Shown here piece after piece: positions 54,239 through 63,823 of a stretch of DNA of 64,000 nt. Each line of letters opens with the position of its first letter. Position 1 is the stretch's first letter. Source of the stretch: Oceanicola sp. 502str15 (GTDB taxonomy: Bacteria; Pseudomonadota; Alphaproteobacteria; Rhodobacterales; Rhodobacteraceae); assembly GCF_024105635.1 (NCBI RefSeq), contig NZ_WYDQ01000001.1, forward strand, positions 930,001 through 994,000. Direction: 5' to 3'. A program made the translations under genes and the position numbers. Under the pieces are notes generated by a model that searched no databases, was not told the DNA's origin, and saw only the letters and a list, made by a program, of their open reading frames with translations.

Positions 54239-55026
54239 AAGGGCGTGCTGTCCGGCCCTTGGTGTTGGGCGGGCGTTGGCGGGCCGCTGGACGGGGCTGG
54301 CTGCGTTCTGACATTGACCAGGGCCACACGCGTTCCCGCATCGACCAGAGCCGCCAGCCAGCGTGACCAGAGCGCCGCTGCGGTGATGATCACGAGGTAG
54401 ACAGGCGAGCCGATTTGCGTTGCGCTGTTCGTGGCAAAGAGCACGCCGGAAAAGCCGATATACACCACCCCGATTGGCACCCCGCCCGCTACCAGCGCGA
54501 AGACCCGTGCGCCGAAACCCGGCGCGGGGCGGTCCGGCAGGAGGTGGGCCAGGCCGACCGCTTGCAGCAGGACCAGCGCGGTCCAGGCGACAACCAGATA
54601 GATCACCCCACGTGCGACGGTCCCGATGATCTCGGGTTGGGGCGGAGGGATGGCATCTGGTTCGGGGATGAATTCCATGCCGCCAGCCACGAACTCGGCG
54701 ACGAGGTAGAGGATGGTGATGAAGAGGTAGCAGCCAAGCGGCATGATCCAGAGCCAGAAGACCGCGCGCCAGAAGAGGCCGCGCGGCGGGGCAGGGGCGC
54801 GGGACTGTGCAAGCATATGGCGCAGGGTTGCGGCGACCGCCCAGGGCGCGGCCGATAAGAGGATGGCAAGCAGGAAGAGGGGCACCATCGACGCGCTCAT
54901 GAAGATGAGCGGCACGACGGAAGCAACGGCAAGTGCCACCCATAGCGCCCAGACACGCCATGGGCGGTGAAAGCCTTGAAAGAAACGCCGGAGCGCGGCC
55001 GCGGTCAGGGTGAACGGGCCGCGCAT
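54235..55026 (-). CDS. Multi-span membrane protein of unknown function
   Basis: 263 residues with about six membrane segments (WALWVALAVASVVPLIFMSASMVP in outline, then IMPLGCYLFITILYLVAEFVAGG, VIYLVVAWTALVLLQAVG, IGVVYIGFSGVLF). No motif that I can assign to a family. It lies 9 nt after ssb on the same strand, so probably cotranscribed with it, and overlaps the aroB stop. The C-terminal 20 residues are Pro-rich and polar. Confidence 0.7.
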   Translation of the reverse strand: MRGPFTLTAAALRRFFQGFHRPWRVWALWVALAVASVVPLIFMSASMVPLFLLAILLSAAPWAVAATLRHMLAQSRAPAPPRGLFWRAVFWLWIMPLGCYLFITILYLVAEFVAGGMEFIPEPDAIPPPQPEIIGTVARGVIYLVVAWTALVLLQAVGLAHLLPDRPAPGFGARVFALVAGGVPIGVVYIGFSGVLFATNSATQIGSPVYLVIITAAALWSRWLAALVDAGTRVALVNVRTQPAPSSGPPTPAQHQGPDSTPF

Positions 55027-55035
55027 AGGCCGGTC

Positions 55036-55554
55036 TTAGAAGGGGATCTCGTCGTCGATATCGCCGCCTGCCGGGGCGTTGCCGCCACCGTAGCCGCCGC
55101 CCGAACTGCCGCCGCGGTCGTCATAGCCGCCACGGTCATCATAGCCACCGCCCGAGGAGGAGCCGCCGCCGTAGCCGCCGCCACCCCCGCCGCCGCCTTC
55201 ACCGCGGCCGTCGAGCATGGTGAGCGTGCCGTCGAAGCCTTGCAGCACGACCTCGGTGGAATAGCGGTCCTGGCCGTTCTGGTCCTGCCACTTGCGGGTT
55301 TGCAGCTTGCCTTCGATGTAAACCTTGGAGCCCTTCTTCAGGTACTGCTCGGCAATCCGTACGAGCCCCTCCTGGAAGATCGCGACCGAGTGCCACTCGG
55401 TGCGCTCGCGGCGCTCTCCGGTGTTCTTGTCCTTCCAGTTCTCGGACGTGGCAATGCGCAGGTTGCACACCTTGCCACCGTTCTGGAACGTGCGGGTTTC
55501 TGGATCACGGCCGAGATTGCCGATCAGGATGACCTTGTTGACAGAACCGGCCAT
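55036..55554 (-). CDS. ssb: Single-stranded DNA-binding protein
   Basis: 172 residues. The OB fold starts [19 protein letters not shown] and includes [31 protein letters not shown]; a Gly/Asp/Tyr-rich disordered linker (about residues 112-160) ends in the conserved partner-binding tip DDEIPF. It coats ssDNA in replication and repair. SD GGGGAGGG precedes the ATG. The usual neighbour uvrA is absent. Confidence 0.96.
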   Translation of the reverse strand: MAGSVNKVILIGNLGRDPETRTFQNGGKVCNLRIATSENWKDKNTGERRERTEWHSVAIFQEGLVRIAEQYLKKGSKVYIEGKLQTRKWQDQNGQDRYSTEVVLQGFDGTLTMLDGRGEGGGGGGGGYGGGSSSGGGYDDRGGYDDRGGSSGGGYGGGNAPAGGDIDDEIPF

Positions 55555-55752
55555 GCGCCGCCCTCCCCATATCTTGTGGTTCGAATCTTTCGCTGACGCT
55601 ACACCACCAGAACGTGGTTAAAAACCAGTTTACGCCTCCCGGAGCGGCCTGACAAAGTTGTGCGGAATTGCGGGGTGGCGGCGAGGGCAAATTTGACTAG
55701 AATGCAGGCAGGAAGGGGCCGCGAGGGCCTGCAAGTAACGGGACCGAGGGGC

Positions 55753-56331
55753 ATGAAACGAGCAGTTGCGGCGGTGGTCTGCCTTTGCATGGCAACGCCT
55801 GTGATGGCGGAGACGGTCTCGTCGAAGTCGCGCAAGAAACTTTTCCTGAACCAGACCAAGCTTCTCGATAGCCGTGCCGCCAGCCAATATGCGGCCTCGG
55901 TGCGGCTTCAGCCGCCGACGGTGCATACGCCCTCGAAGGATCAGGGACCGCGCTTCACCGGCTCCTACAAGGGCGTCTACCTGCCGATGGCACGTGCCGC
56001 GGCCCAGAAGCACGGGGTGCCCGAAGACCTGTTCCTGCGGCTGATCCAGCAGGAAAGCGGCTGGAAGCCCTCGGCCAAGAGCCACAAGGGCGCGATTGGG
56101 CTGGCGCAGCTGATGCCCTTCACCGCCGCCAAGATGGGCGTGGATCCGCATGACCCAAAGCAGAACCTCGAAGGCGGCGCCAAGTACCTGAAGCTCATGT
56201 ACAATCGCTACAAGAGCTGGCGCCTTGCGCTGGCCGCCTACAATGCCGGGCCCGGTGCGGTGGACAAGTATGGTGGCGTGCCGCCCTACCGCGAGACCAA
56301 GAACTACGTGAAGGTCATCTGGGGCTCCTGA
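55753..56331 (+). CDS. Lytic murein transglycosylase (SLT family 1)
   Basis: 192 residues from the ATG at 55753. A signal peptide ([15 protein letters not shown]) exports it. The SLT domain has the catalytic Glu101 in [28 protein letters not shown] and the [10 protein letters not shown] segment. It cleaves between MurNAc and GlcNAc in the periplasm. It is divergent from ssb and 10 nt before the next small gene, so likely cotranscribed. Confidence 0.92.
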   Translation: MKRAVAAVVCLCMATPVMAETVSSKSRKKLFLNQTKLLDSRAASQYAASVRLQPPTVHTPSKDQGPRFTGSYKGVYLPMARAAAQKHGVPEDLFLRLIQQESGWKPSAKSHKGAIGLAQLMPFTAAKMGVDPHDPKQNLEGGAKYLKLMYNRYKSWRLALAAYNAGPGAVDKYGGVPPYRETKNYVKVIWGS

Positions 56332-56341
56332 ACGGCATCTC

Positions 56342-56788
56342 ATGCGCAAATGGCTGATTTCCATCGTTGTCGTCGTGATCCTGATCGGGGTCGGCAGTTT
56401 TGCATGGACTGTTTACCGGGGCGTTACCGGCGTGGTCGGCGTTTTCACCGAGGTCGATGATCCGGTGATCGCGATGAAGGCCGCGATGGACGAGAACCGC
56501 GATGAAGAGGCCTATGCCTATCTCGCGCCCGGGCTTCAGGCCACCGTGTCGATTGCGGATTTCGAGCGCGAATTTCGGGCCCAGCAGATCTGGGGCGATG
56601 AGGGCAGCTTCAAGTTCAACAGCCGCTCCATCGCCACCGGCAAGGCGCGGATCAAGGGCAGCTACACGCGCTCCGATGGCACGGTGCTGCCGGTATTCGT
56701 GGAGCTGGAAAAGCTGGGCGACGACTGGAAGATCGCCCGTTTCCACTTTGGCGCACCGCCTCCGGGGCAGGAGGAGTGGGAGATCTGA
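56342..56788 (+). CDS. Small membrane-anchored protein of unknown function
   Basis: 148 residues with an N-terminal membrane helix (LISIVVVVILIGVGSFAW) and a periplasmic domain (ENRDEEAYAYLAPGLQATVSIADFEREF, SYTRSDGTVLPVFVELEKLGDDWKIARFHF) resembling DUF4864-type folds of the NTF2 superfamily. It follows the transglycosylase by 10 nt. Role not known; a link to cell-wall turnover is inferred from position only. Confidence 0.65.
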   Translation: MRKWLISIVVVVILIGVGSFAWTVYRGVTGVVGVFTEVDDPVIAMKAAMDENRDEEAYAYLAPGLQATVSIADFEREFRAQQIWGDEGSFKFNSRSIATGKARIKGSYTRSDGTVLPVFVELEKLGDDWKIARFHFGAPPPGQEEWEI

Positions 56789-56953
56789 TCTTCCCGCGCC
56801 TGCCGGATTTTTCAGCGTTATCAACAAGATTGGCGGTTTCTGGCCGATCCTGGGGGCTGTCGTGAGCCTTTTCCCGCGCTGCCGCAAGGGCACTGCTGGA
56901 CCTGCACCACAGCGGCGCCTACATGCCGGGAAACTCCACGACAGAGGTGCCCT

Positions 56954-57151
56954 ATGGCGTCCCAGCAGCCTCCCCGCGTCATGCCCGCAGATGTGCGGGC
57001 CGAACTCTCGAAACATGGCCTTCTGGCCCGCTACGGTGCCGCTCCGGCGGAGCGGCGGATGAGCTATCTGAGCCGGATCGAAGCGGCGCGCCAGGGACCG
57101 GCCCGCCTTGCGCGGATCGAGCAGATGATTGAGGAGCTTCGTCGGGGATAG
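56954..57151 (+). CDS. Small YdeI/OmdA-type C-terminal-like protein
   Basis: 65 residues. MPADVRAELSKHGLLARYGAAPAERRMSYLSRIEAA and the tail ARLARIEQMIEELRRG resemble the C-terminal helical segment of YdeI/OmpD-associated proteins (the AAP-x(n)-YL-x-W/RI pattern followed by R-x-x-R-I-E-Q-M). A Met start with GAGG upstream is present. It could be a stand-alone member or the end of a degraded longer gene; function unknown. Confidence 0.55.
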   Translation: MASQQPPRVMPADVRAELSKHGLLARYGAAPAERRMSYLSRIEAARQGPARLARIEQMIEELRRG

Positions 57152-57183
57152 GTGTTTTACTCCGGGGTGTTACAACGCGTTCT

Positions 57184-59268
57184 TCACTCTGCCGCGATCT
57201 CGATGACAGGCTCCATGCCGGCCAGCTCCTCGTCGGAGAGGTGGCATTTGATCTGATGCCCATCCGCCATCTTGCGCATCGGGGGCACCTCGGTTTCGCA
57301 GAGCCCGCCGGGCACCTTGCTTTTCCAGCCGCAGCGGGTCTGGAACGGGCAGCCGGGGGGCGGGTTCATGGCGGAGGGGATATCTCCCTCCAGCACGATG
57401 TGTTTTTTCTTCACCGAGGTATCGGCGATCGGCACCGCGGAGAGCAGCGCCTCGGTGTAGGGGTGATAGGGCGGCGCGAAGACCTGATCGGTTGCGCCGA
57501 TCTCGACCACATGGCCGAGATACATCACCATCACCCGGTCGGACAGGTAGCGCACGATGGAGAGGTCGTGGCTGATGAACAGGAGTGTTGTCTTCTCTTC
57601 GCGTTGAATTTCCATTAACAGGTCGGTCACGGCGGCCTGTACGGAGACGTCCAGCGCCGAGACCGGCTCATCCGCAACCACGATTTTTGCCCCGCCCGCA
57701 AAGGCACGCGCGATGCCAACCCGTTGTTTTTGCCCACCGGAAAGCTGGCGCGGCATACGGTCGGCGAAGGCGCGGGGGAGCTTGACCATGTCGAGCTGCT
57801 TGAGCATCCGCTCGTGGCGGTCTGCGTCGCTGTCACCGATGCGGAAGATTTCCAGCGCGCGGATGATCTGGCGGCCCACGGTCATGGAGGGGTTGAGGGT
57901 GTCGAAGGGGTTCTGAAACACCATCTGGACCGACGACACGGTATCGGGGTTGCGGGCCTCGATGGGGGTGTCCTGGATGTCCTGGTTGAACAGCATGATC
58001 TGGCCGGATGTGGCGGTTTCGAGCCCCATCAGAACCTTGGCGAAGGTCGACTTGCCGCAGCCGGATTCGCCAACGATTGCGAGGGTTTCGCTCTCGCGTG
58101 CCTCGAAGCTGAGGGTCTCGTTGGCCTTGACCACGCGGGTGTCGCCGCCGCCGAAGAGGGCGTTAGAGGCGACCTCGTAATACTTCTTGAGATTGTCCAT
58201 CTTCAGCACCACGTCGCCGGGCTCGGACTTCTTGTGTGTGGTGTTGCCCACGACGGGGGCGTTCCAGTCGATTTCCTCGAAGCGCAGGCAGCGGGTGGCG
58301 TGGCGTTCGTTGTCGGGGACGTCGAACATGGGGATTGTGCCGGTATCGCAGCGGCCGGCTTCGAAATAGTCGCAGCGCGGGCCGAAATTGCAGCCCGGCG
58401 GGCGCTCGTGGGGCAGGGGGAAGTTGCCCGGGATGGCGACCAGCGGGCGGGCGTTTTTATCAGCCCCGGGCAAGGGGATAGAGCGGAAGAGGGCCTGGGT
58501 ATAGGGGTGCTGCATCTTGTCGAAGACGTCTTCGATGGAGCCCCGTTCGACGGCCTCGCCGGAGTACATGACGCAGAGGCGGTCGCAGGTTTCGAGCACG
58601 AGGCCGAGGTTGTGGGAGATGAACAGCATTGAGGTGCCGTATTTCTTGCCGAGGTCCTTCACCAGCTCGACCACGGCGGCCTCGACGGTGACGTCGAGCG
58701 CGGTGGTGGGCTCGTCGAGGATGAGCAGAGAAGGCTTTGACATCAAGGCCATAGCAATGACGATGCGCTGTTGCTGGCCGCCGGAAAGCTGGTGGGGGTA
58801 GCTCTTGAGCATGCGCTCGGGGTCGGGGAGCTTGACGTCGGTGACCACCTCCAGGGCGCGTTGCCAGGCCTCCTTTTCGGAGACCCCTTCGTGGATCATC
58901 GGCACTTCCATGAGCTGTTTGCCGATCTTCATGGCGGGGTTCAGGGAAGCCATAGGCTCTTGATATATCATGGCAATTTCCTTGCCACGAATGTCGCGCA
59001 ACCGCTCTTCGGACATCTGCCCGAGGTCTTCGCCCTTGAACTTGATAGACCCGCCCACGACCCGGCCGTTGACGCCGAGATCCTGCATCACGCCGAGCGC
59101 CACGGTGCTCTTGCCGCAGCCGGATTCTCCAACCAGACCAAGGGCTTCGCCCGGCATGACCTTGGCGGAAAAGTCCATGACGGCGGGGATCTCGCGCAGG
59201 CGGGTGAAGAAGGAAATCGAGAGCTTGTCGATCTCGAGGATCGGGCCGTCATAAGTTTCTTCAGCCAT
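57184..59268 (-). CDS. Fused two-domain peptide ABC transporter ATPase (DppD-DppF)
   Basis: 694 residues from the ATG at 59268 (GGAG six bases upstream; extra in-frame residues upstream are repeat sequence). Two complete nucleotide-binding domains: GESGCGKST with LSGGQQQR and LLILDEPTTALD in the first half, and a second GESGCGKST with LSGGQKQR and VVADEPVSALD. Each half ends with a peptide-transporter Cys motif (PPGCNFGPRCDYFEAGRC and PPGCPFQTRCGWKSK). It powers dipeptide/oligopeptide uptake and is separated from dppC by 270 nt of repeats. Confidence 0.92.
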   Translation of the reverse strand: MAEETYDGPILEIDKLSISFFTRLREIPAVMDFSAKVMPGEALGLVGESGCGKSTVALGVMQDLGVNGRVVGGSIKFKGEDLGQMSEERLRDIRGKEIAMIYQEPMASLNPAMKIGKQLMEVPMIHEGVSEKEAWQRALEVVTDVKLPDPERMLKSYPHQLSGGQQQRIVIAMALMSKPSLLILDEPTTALDVTVEAAVVELVKDLGKKYGTSMLFISHNLGLVLETCDRLCVMYSGEAVERGSIEDVFDKMQHPYTQALFRSIPLPGADKNARPLVAIPGNFPLPHERPPGCNFGPRCDYFEAGRCDTGTIPMFDVPDNERHATRCLRFEEIDWNAPVVGNTTHKKSEPGDVVLKMDNLKKYYEVASNALFGGGDTRVVKANETLSFEARESETLAIVGESGCGKSTFAKVLMGLETATSGQIMLFNQDIQDTPIEARNPDTVSSVQMVFQNPFDTLNPSMTVGRQIIRALEIFRIGDSDADRHERMLKQLDMVKLPRAFADRMPRQLSGGQKQRVGIARAFAGGAKIVVADEPVSALDVSVQAAVTDLLMEIQREEKTTLLFISHDLSIVRYLSDRVMVMYLGHVVEIGATDQVFAPPYHPYTEALLSAVPIADTSVKKKHIVLEGDIPSAMNPPPGCPFQTRCGWKSKVPGGLCETEVPPMRKMADGHQIKCHLSDEELAGMEPVIEIAAE

Positions 59269-59281
59269 GGGGAGCTCCGGC

Positions 59282-59520
59282 GTTAAGTGGTTTTGAGAAC
59301 ACAGGCACAAGGCGTACACATCCCGTACACAACCTGTGCAGACGTCTTTTGACATAGTTGCCGCGGGTTAACGCGGCGGGCGCTGGGGGTTGACGGGTGG
59401 CGGCTGCGTTGCGACCGACCCCTTCGGCTGGAGACCGGTCGGGGGCGCGGGAGATCCTCGGGGCAGGCCCGAGGATGACGGTGGCGCCGGGGCGCGTGGT
59501 GGGTTTCACCCACCCTACGG
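59282..59520. repeat. Cluster of three dispersed repeats between dppC and the dpp ATPase gene
   Basis: This 270-nt intra-operon gap carries copy 2 of the TGTGTAC-array repeat (59302-59341, inverted relative to 38471), a GATCCTCGGGGCAGGCCCGAGGATGAC-like element around 59450-59480, and the third copy of the GGGTGGGT hairpin (59498-59519). The rest of the operon has gaps of 13-112 nt. Confidence 0.75.
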
Positions 59521-59538
59521 CCAGGGGCGCGGGCGCCA

Positions 59539-60954
59539 TCAATCCCTCAGGCTCTCTTCACGCAGGCCGTCGGCCAGCAGGTTGAGGCCGAGCACCAGCG
59601 ACATGAGGGCCAGCGCCGGGGCGAGGGCGGGGTGGGGGTAGATGGAGAGGAGTTTGCGGCCCGAGTTGATGGTTGTGCCCCAGTCCGGGCTGTCGGGCGG
59701 CAGGCCGAGGCCGAAGAAGCCGAGCGTGCCGAGCAGGATGGTGGTGTAGCCGATGCGCAGGCAGAAATCGACGATGAGGGGGCCGCGGGCGTTGGGGAGG
59801 ATCTCCCAGAGCATGATGTACCACGGGCCTTCGCCACGGGTTTGGGCGGCGGCCACGTAGTCGCGGGTTTTGATATCGAGCGCGAGGCCGCGGACGATCC
59901 GGAAGACGGTGGGCGAGTTCACGAAGACCACCGAGACGAAGACGACGAGGATATTGCCCTCCATCGAGATCAGCCCGGTCGGGTCGGCGTTCCACGCGAC
60001 ACCGAGGTAGATCCAGCCGCCGATCAGCACCGAGAGGCCGATGTAGAGCAGCTGCTTTTTCGGGTCGGTGAAGTAGCGCGAATTGAACAGCACCACGAGG
60101 AAGGCGATGGGGAAGAGGAAGAGCACGCCGGCCATGTAGCGCGGCAGGCCGGAGGCGACGATTTCGGGGGTGACCAGCAGGTAGAAGAGCAGGATCACGG
60201 GGAAGGCGAGGATGAGGTTGGCGAGGAAGCTCAGGAAGGTGTCGAGCTTGCCACCGTAGTAGCCCGCCGGAAGGCCGAGGGTGATGCCGACCATGAAGGC
60301 GAAGATGGTGGCGAAGGGGGCGATCTTCATCACTTCCCAGCTGCCCGCGATCATGCGCGAGAAGACATCGCGGGCGAGGTTGTCGCCACCGAGCAGATAC
60401 CACGCGAGCCCGTCGGTGCCCTCGGGCGTGGGGGTGCCGGGCACCTTGTTCTTGAGGCCGGAGACGGCGGTGAGCGGGTCGTGGGTGAGGACGAGCTGGT
60501 AGAAGATCGCGGTGAAGACCCAGAACAGCACGATGCCGAAGCCGATCATGCCCACCGTGCTGTCGAACAGCTTGCCGTAGAGGCCGAGGCGGCGCTTGAA
60601 GGTGATCGAGAGGGCGAAGACCGCGATCATTGCTGCCCAGACCGGCAGCAGGCGGGTGGAGATGTGGCCGATGATGCCCTTGCTGCCGCCCTGAAGCAGC
60701 AGGCCGCCGACGAGGTAGGCCAGAACGCAGGCCAGCGCGATGTAGAGCGCGCCCATGGTGACGAAGCCGATGTAGTCCATCGGGGTGCGGGTGCGCAGGG
60801 CGGTGCCGTCGTGCTGGATGATGAGGTCGCCCGATTTCATGCCGAAAAGGCCGAGGAAGAACTGCACCACGAAGGCGCAGACCAGCACGGCCCCGGCGGT
60901 GAGGAAGACCGGGTTGAGGAAGGTGAGGCTGCCTGTCCAGGTAAGGGGTTCCAT
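59539..60954 (-). CDS. Peptide ABC transporter permease (DppC-like, N-terminally extended)
   Basis: 471 residues, against about 300 for typical DppC. The canonical domain starts near residue 140 (FDSTVGMIGFGIVLFWVF, then DNLARDVFSRMIAG and the EAA-type GPWYIMLWEILPNARGP). The first 140 residues add about four membrane helices (LTFLNPVFLTAGAVLVCAFVV, IGFVTMGALYIALACVLAYLVGG, RLLPVWAAMIAVFAL) and a further helix-rich insert (KKQLLYIGLSVLIGG) lies in the second half. Pairs with the DppB-like permease 13 nt upstream. Confidence 0.85.
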   Translation of the reverse strand: MEPLTWTGSLTFLNPVFLTAGAVLVCAFVVQFFLGLFGMKSGDLIIQHDGTALRTRTPMDYIGFVTMGALYIALACVLAYLVGGLLLQGGSKGIIGHISTRLLPVWAAMIAVFALSITFKRRLGLYGKLFDSTVGMIGFGIVLFWVFTAIFYQLVLTHDPLTAVSGLKNKVPGTPTPEGTDGLAWYLLGGDNLARDVFSRMIAGSWEVMKIAPFATIFAFMVGITLGLPAGYYGGKLDTFLSFLANLILAFPVILLFYLLVTPEIVASGLPRYMAGVLFLFPIAFLVVLFNSRYFTDPKKQLLYIGLSVLIGGWIYLGVAWNADPTGLISMEGNILVVFVSVVFVNSPTVFRIVRGLALDIKTRDYVAAAQTRGEGPWYIMLWEILPNARGPLIVDFCLRIGYTTILLGTLGFFGLGLPPDSPDWGTTINSGRKLLSIYPHPALAPALALMSLVLGLNLLADGLREESLRD

Positions 60955-60967
60955 GTGCTTTGCTCCC

Positions 60968-62014
60968 TTACGAAATGCGAATGCGCGGGTTGAGGTAGAC
61001 ATATCCGATGTCGGATATGAGCTGGGTGATCAGCACCACCAGCACCGAGACCACCGAGATGCCGAGCAGCAGGTCGATGTCGTTGTTGCCCGCCGCCTGC
61101 ACCAGTGCCCAGCCGAAGCCCTTGTAGTTGAAGAGGCTCTCGACGATCACCACGCCGTTCAGCAGCCAGGGGAACTGGAGCATGATGACGGTGAAGGGGG
61201 CGATGAGGGCGTTCCTGAGGGCGTGCTTCATCACGATGTTGCGGAAGCTCACCCCCTTGAGGCGGGCCGTGCGGATGTATTGCGCGGTCATCACCTCGGC
61301 CATGGAGGCGCGGGTCATCCGGGCGATGTAGCCCATGCCGTAGAGCGCGATGGTCAGCACCGGCAGGAAGAAGTTCTCGAAGTTGGCGCCATCCATCGCG
61401 GAGGTGGCGGTGCCCTTGAACCATTTGAGCCCGACGGCGGAGCTGGCGAAGACGGCGATCAGGATGACGCCGGAGACATATTCGGGCATCGCGGTGGTGG
61501 CGATGGAGACGGTGGAGAGCGTGCGGTCGGTGCGCGACCCTTCGCGCATTCCGGCGAGCACGCCGATCAGCAGGGCGCAGGGGACCATCAGCACCATGAC
61601 CCAGAGCATCAGCTTGGCGGTCAGCCCGAGGCGGGTGCCGATGATGTTGGCGACGCTGTCGCGGAACACCCGGCTTTCGCCCCATTCGCCCTGAAGGATG
61701 CCGCAGAAGCTGGAGGCCTCGGCGGCGCTGTCGCGGCTTTCGACGCAGCGGCCGGCGACGACCACCCCGTCTTCCTCGCGGGTCCAGCCCGGGATGACCC
61801 CGAGCCACTCGCCGTAGCGCACCACCATGGACTGGCCGAAGCCGTTGTTTGCCAGCCAGTTGGCCACCTCATCGTCGGTCATCCGCGAGTTGCCTTCGAA
61901 CTTGGCAAGCTTTTCGAGGTTTGAGTCGAGGTTGGTGAGGGTGAAGACGAGGAAGCTGAGGCAGAGCGCGGTCAGCAGCATCGTTCCGATACGCCGGGCT
62001 AGGAAAAGTCCCAT
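60968..62014 (-). CDS. Peptide ABC transporter permease (DppB-like)
   Basis: 348 residues. MGLFLARRIGTMLLTALCLSFLVFTLTNL is the typical DppB N-terminus, followed by a periplasmic insert (residues 35-105) and the permease domain with MTRASMAEVMTAQYIRTARLKGVSFRNIVMKHALRNALIAP (EAA loop). With the DppC-like gene it forms the channel for peptides. The upstream binding protein gene is 112 nt away, a gap holding a strong hairpin. Confidence 0.9.
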   Translation of the reverse strand: MGLFLARRIGTMLLTALCLSFLVFTLTNLDSNLEKLAKFEGNSRMTDDEVANWLANNGFGQSMVVRYGEWLGVIPGWTREEDGVVVAGRCVESRDSAAEASSFCGILQGEWGESRVFRDSVANIIGTRLGLTAKLMLWVMVLMVPCALLIGVLAGMREGSRTDRTLSTVSIATTAMPEYVSGVILIAVFASSAVGLKWFKGTATSAMDGANFENFFLPVLTIALYGMGYIARMTRASMAEVMTAQYIRTARLKGVSFRNIVMKHALRNALIAPFTVIMLQFPWLLNGVVIVESLFNYKGFGWALVQAAGNNDIDLLLGISVVSVLVVLITQLISDIGYVYLNPRIRIS

Positions 62015-62076
62015 GGGGTGTCCCTGTCTGGCCGCGCCGGATTGTTGGTTTTGGCTTTGGCGCGGTGTGGATGGGT

Positions 62077-62105
62077 GCGGCGGGGCCGGGTGATGGCCCC
62101 GCCGC
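62077..62105 (-). promoter_or_regulatory. Intercistronic stem-loop downstream of the binding protein gene
   Basis: A perfect 11-bp stem (GCGGCGGGGCC with GGCCCCGCCGC) with a 7-nt loop and no T-run lies 22 nt after the binding protein stop and before dppB. In binding protein operons such hairpins partly end or stabilise transcription to keep the binding protein in excess; applied here by inference. Confidence 0.6.
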
Positions 62106-62126
62106 CGTGTTCAGAACGCGGGCGGA

Positions 62127-63776
62127 TCAGGCCTGTTCGATCCACCACTTGTCGTGGTGCATTTCGAAGGTGGGGTGCATCTCGGCCCCGTGCACGGTTT
62201 CCTTGTAGTGGCGGAAGAGCGAACGCCAGTAGGGTTGGATGACCACGCCCTCGTCGATCATGATGGTCTCGATCTTGGCCATCACCTCGGAGCGCTTGTC
62301 GGCGTCGGCAATCGACATGGCCTCGGCCAGCAGATTGTCGAACTCGTCGTTGGTGAAGGCGGTTTCGTTCCAGGCGACGCCGGACTTGTAGGCGAGCGCG
62401 AGGATCTGGACGCCGAGGGGGCGCATGTTCCACTCGGTGGCCGACCAGGGGTAGGCGAGCCAGTCGTTCCAGAAGGTGGAGCCGGGCAGGATGGTGCGCT
62501 TGACGTTGATGCCCGCGTCGCGGCACTGGGCGGCGACGGCATCGCAGGTGGCGGACTGCCAGTCGTCGTCGATCGAGATCAGCTCGAACTCGGTGTCGGC
62601 GTGGCCGGCGGCTTCGAGCAGCGACTTGGCCTCGGCGGCATCGGGCTCCGGGGTTTCGATCTCGGCGTACTCGGGGTGGATCGGGCAGACGTGGAAGTTT
62701 TCTGCCTTGGTGCCGAGGCCGGAGTAGCCCAGTTCGAGCACGACCGCGTTGTCGGTGGCGCGCTGGAGGGCCTTGCGGACGTCGGCGTTGTCGTAGGGCG
62801 CATTGCTCTGGTTGAAGCGCACGCAGACGGTGGCGGCGGTGACGGTTTCGGACTTGGTGAAGCCGATGCCGTCGAGCACCTCGATGAACTCGCCGGTGGA
62901 CTGGTAGGTCATGTCGACCTCATCGGCGTCCATCGCGGCCATCCAGGCGGCCATGTCGGTGCCGAAGTCGATGAACTCGATGCGGTCGAGATAGGCTTCG
63001 CCGCCCCACCAGCTGTGCTCGGTGTTCTTCACGAGGGTCTGCTTGACGCCGACCTCGTTGTCTTCGGGCAGGAAGGGGCCGGTGCCGATCGGGTTTTCGG
63101 AGGGGTCGCCGCCGTCGTAGCCCTGATGCACGATTGCGGCGGGGTAGTCGGCCATGGAGGCGATGAGGGTGATGTCGGGGGCGGCGCACATGAGCTTGAC
63201 GGTGGTGCCGTCGACCACGGTGATGGCGCCTTCGCGGGCCTTGCCGGTGTTCTCGTCGGCCAGCGAGCCCATGCGGCCGGCCATGGAGTTGCCCTCGACG
63301 CCGCTTTCGCACCAGCGGGAGATGTTGAAGACCACATCTTCGGCGGTGAAGGGATCACCGTTGTTCCAGGTGACGCCTTCGCGGACGTGGAGGGTGTATT
63401 CGGTGGCGTCTTCGTTGACTTCCCAGCTTTCGATGAGCTGGCCCTCGAAGGTGCCGTCGCGGTTGTAGCGGACGAGATACTCGAGCCAGCCGCGGGAGAA
63501 GTTGGCCATCTGCGACCAGTCGTAGTTGCGCGGGTCTTTCAGCGCCTTGGTTTCCATCTGCACGCGCAGGGTGCCGCCCATCTGGGGCTCCATGGCGTGG
63601 CTTTCGGCGGCGGCGGGCTTGGCGCCGATCAGGCTGTAGGCCCCGGCGGCGGTGACGCCCAGCGCGGTGGCGCGGGTCAGGAATTCGCGGCGGTCGAGCT
63701 TGCCTTCGAGGTGCTCGGTTGCATACATCCGCGCGGCGTTATGCACCGCTTCGGTGGTCTTGGTGGTGTGGGTCAT
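62127..63776 (-). CDS. Peptide ABC transporter substrate-binding protein (DppA/OppA-like)
   Basis: 549 residues from the ATG at 63776. A long n-region precedes [30 protein letters not shown], a twin-arginine type signal, so the protein is exported folded. The SBP_bac_5 domain follows with [29 protein letters not shown] and [11 protein letters not shown]. It binds peptides (or another large solute such as nickel complexes or opines) in the periplasm. It is first in the dpp operon. Confidence 0.9.
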   Translation of the reverse strand: MTHTTKTTEAVHNAARMYATEHLEGKLDRREFLTRATALGVTAAGAYSLIGAKPAAAESHAMEPQMGGTLRVQMETKALKDPRNYDWSQMANFSRGWLEYLVRYNRDGTFEGQLIESWEVNEDATEYTLHVREGVTWNNGDPFTAEDVVFNISRWCESGVEGNSMAGRMGSLADENTGKAREGAITVVDGTTVKLMCAAPDITLIASMADYPAAIVHQGYDGGDPSENPIGTGPFLPEDNEVGVKQTLVKNTEHSWWGGEAYLDRIEFIDFGTDMAAWMAAMDADEVDMTYQSTGEFIEVLDGIGFTKSETVTAATVCVRFNQSNAPYDNADVRKALQRATDNAVVLELGYSGLGTKAENFHVCPIHPEYAEIETPEPDAAEAKSLLEAAGHADTEFELISIDDDWQSATCDAVAAQCRDAGINVKRTILPGSTFWNDWLAYPWSATEWNMRPLGVQILALAYKSGVAWNETAFTNDEFDNLLAEAMSIADADKRSEVMAKIETIMIDEGVVIQPYWRSLFRHYKETVHGAEMHPTFEMHHDKWWIEQA

Positions 63777-63805
63777 CTTGTTCTCCCTGTGACACGGAAC
63801 GTGAC

Positions 63806-63823
63806 GGCACCTTTTGCGGTGCC
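63806..63823 (-). promoter_or_regulatory. 5'-leader hairpin of the peptide transporter operon
   Basis: GGCACC, loop of six, GGTGCC lies 30 nt before the binding protein start. The rest of 63777-64000 is non-coding and contains a weak TTGGCT-N17-TGTTAC promoter match on the minus strand. Confidence 0.4.

Noticed and set aside
55577..55600. GGTTCGAATC resembling a tRNA T-loop
   Set aside because: No matching T-stem, anticodon arm or acceptor stem can be formed around it.
59632..60993. 453-codon plus-strand frame across the DppC-like gene
   Set aside because: Rich in E/H/D/G from reversed codons and without homology features; shadow of the permease.
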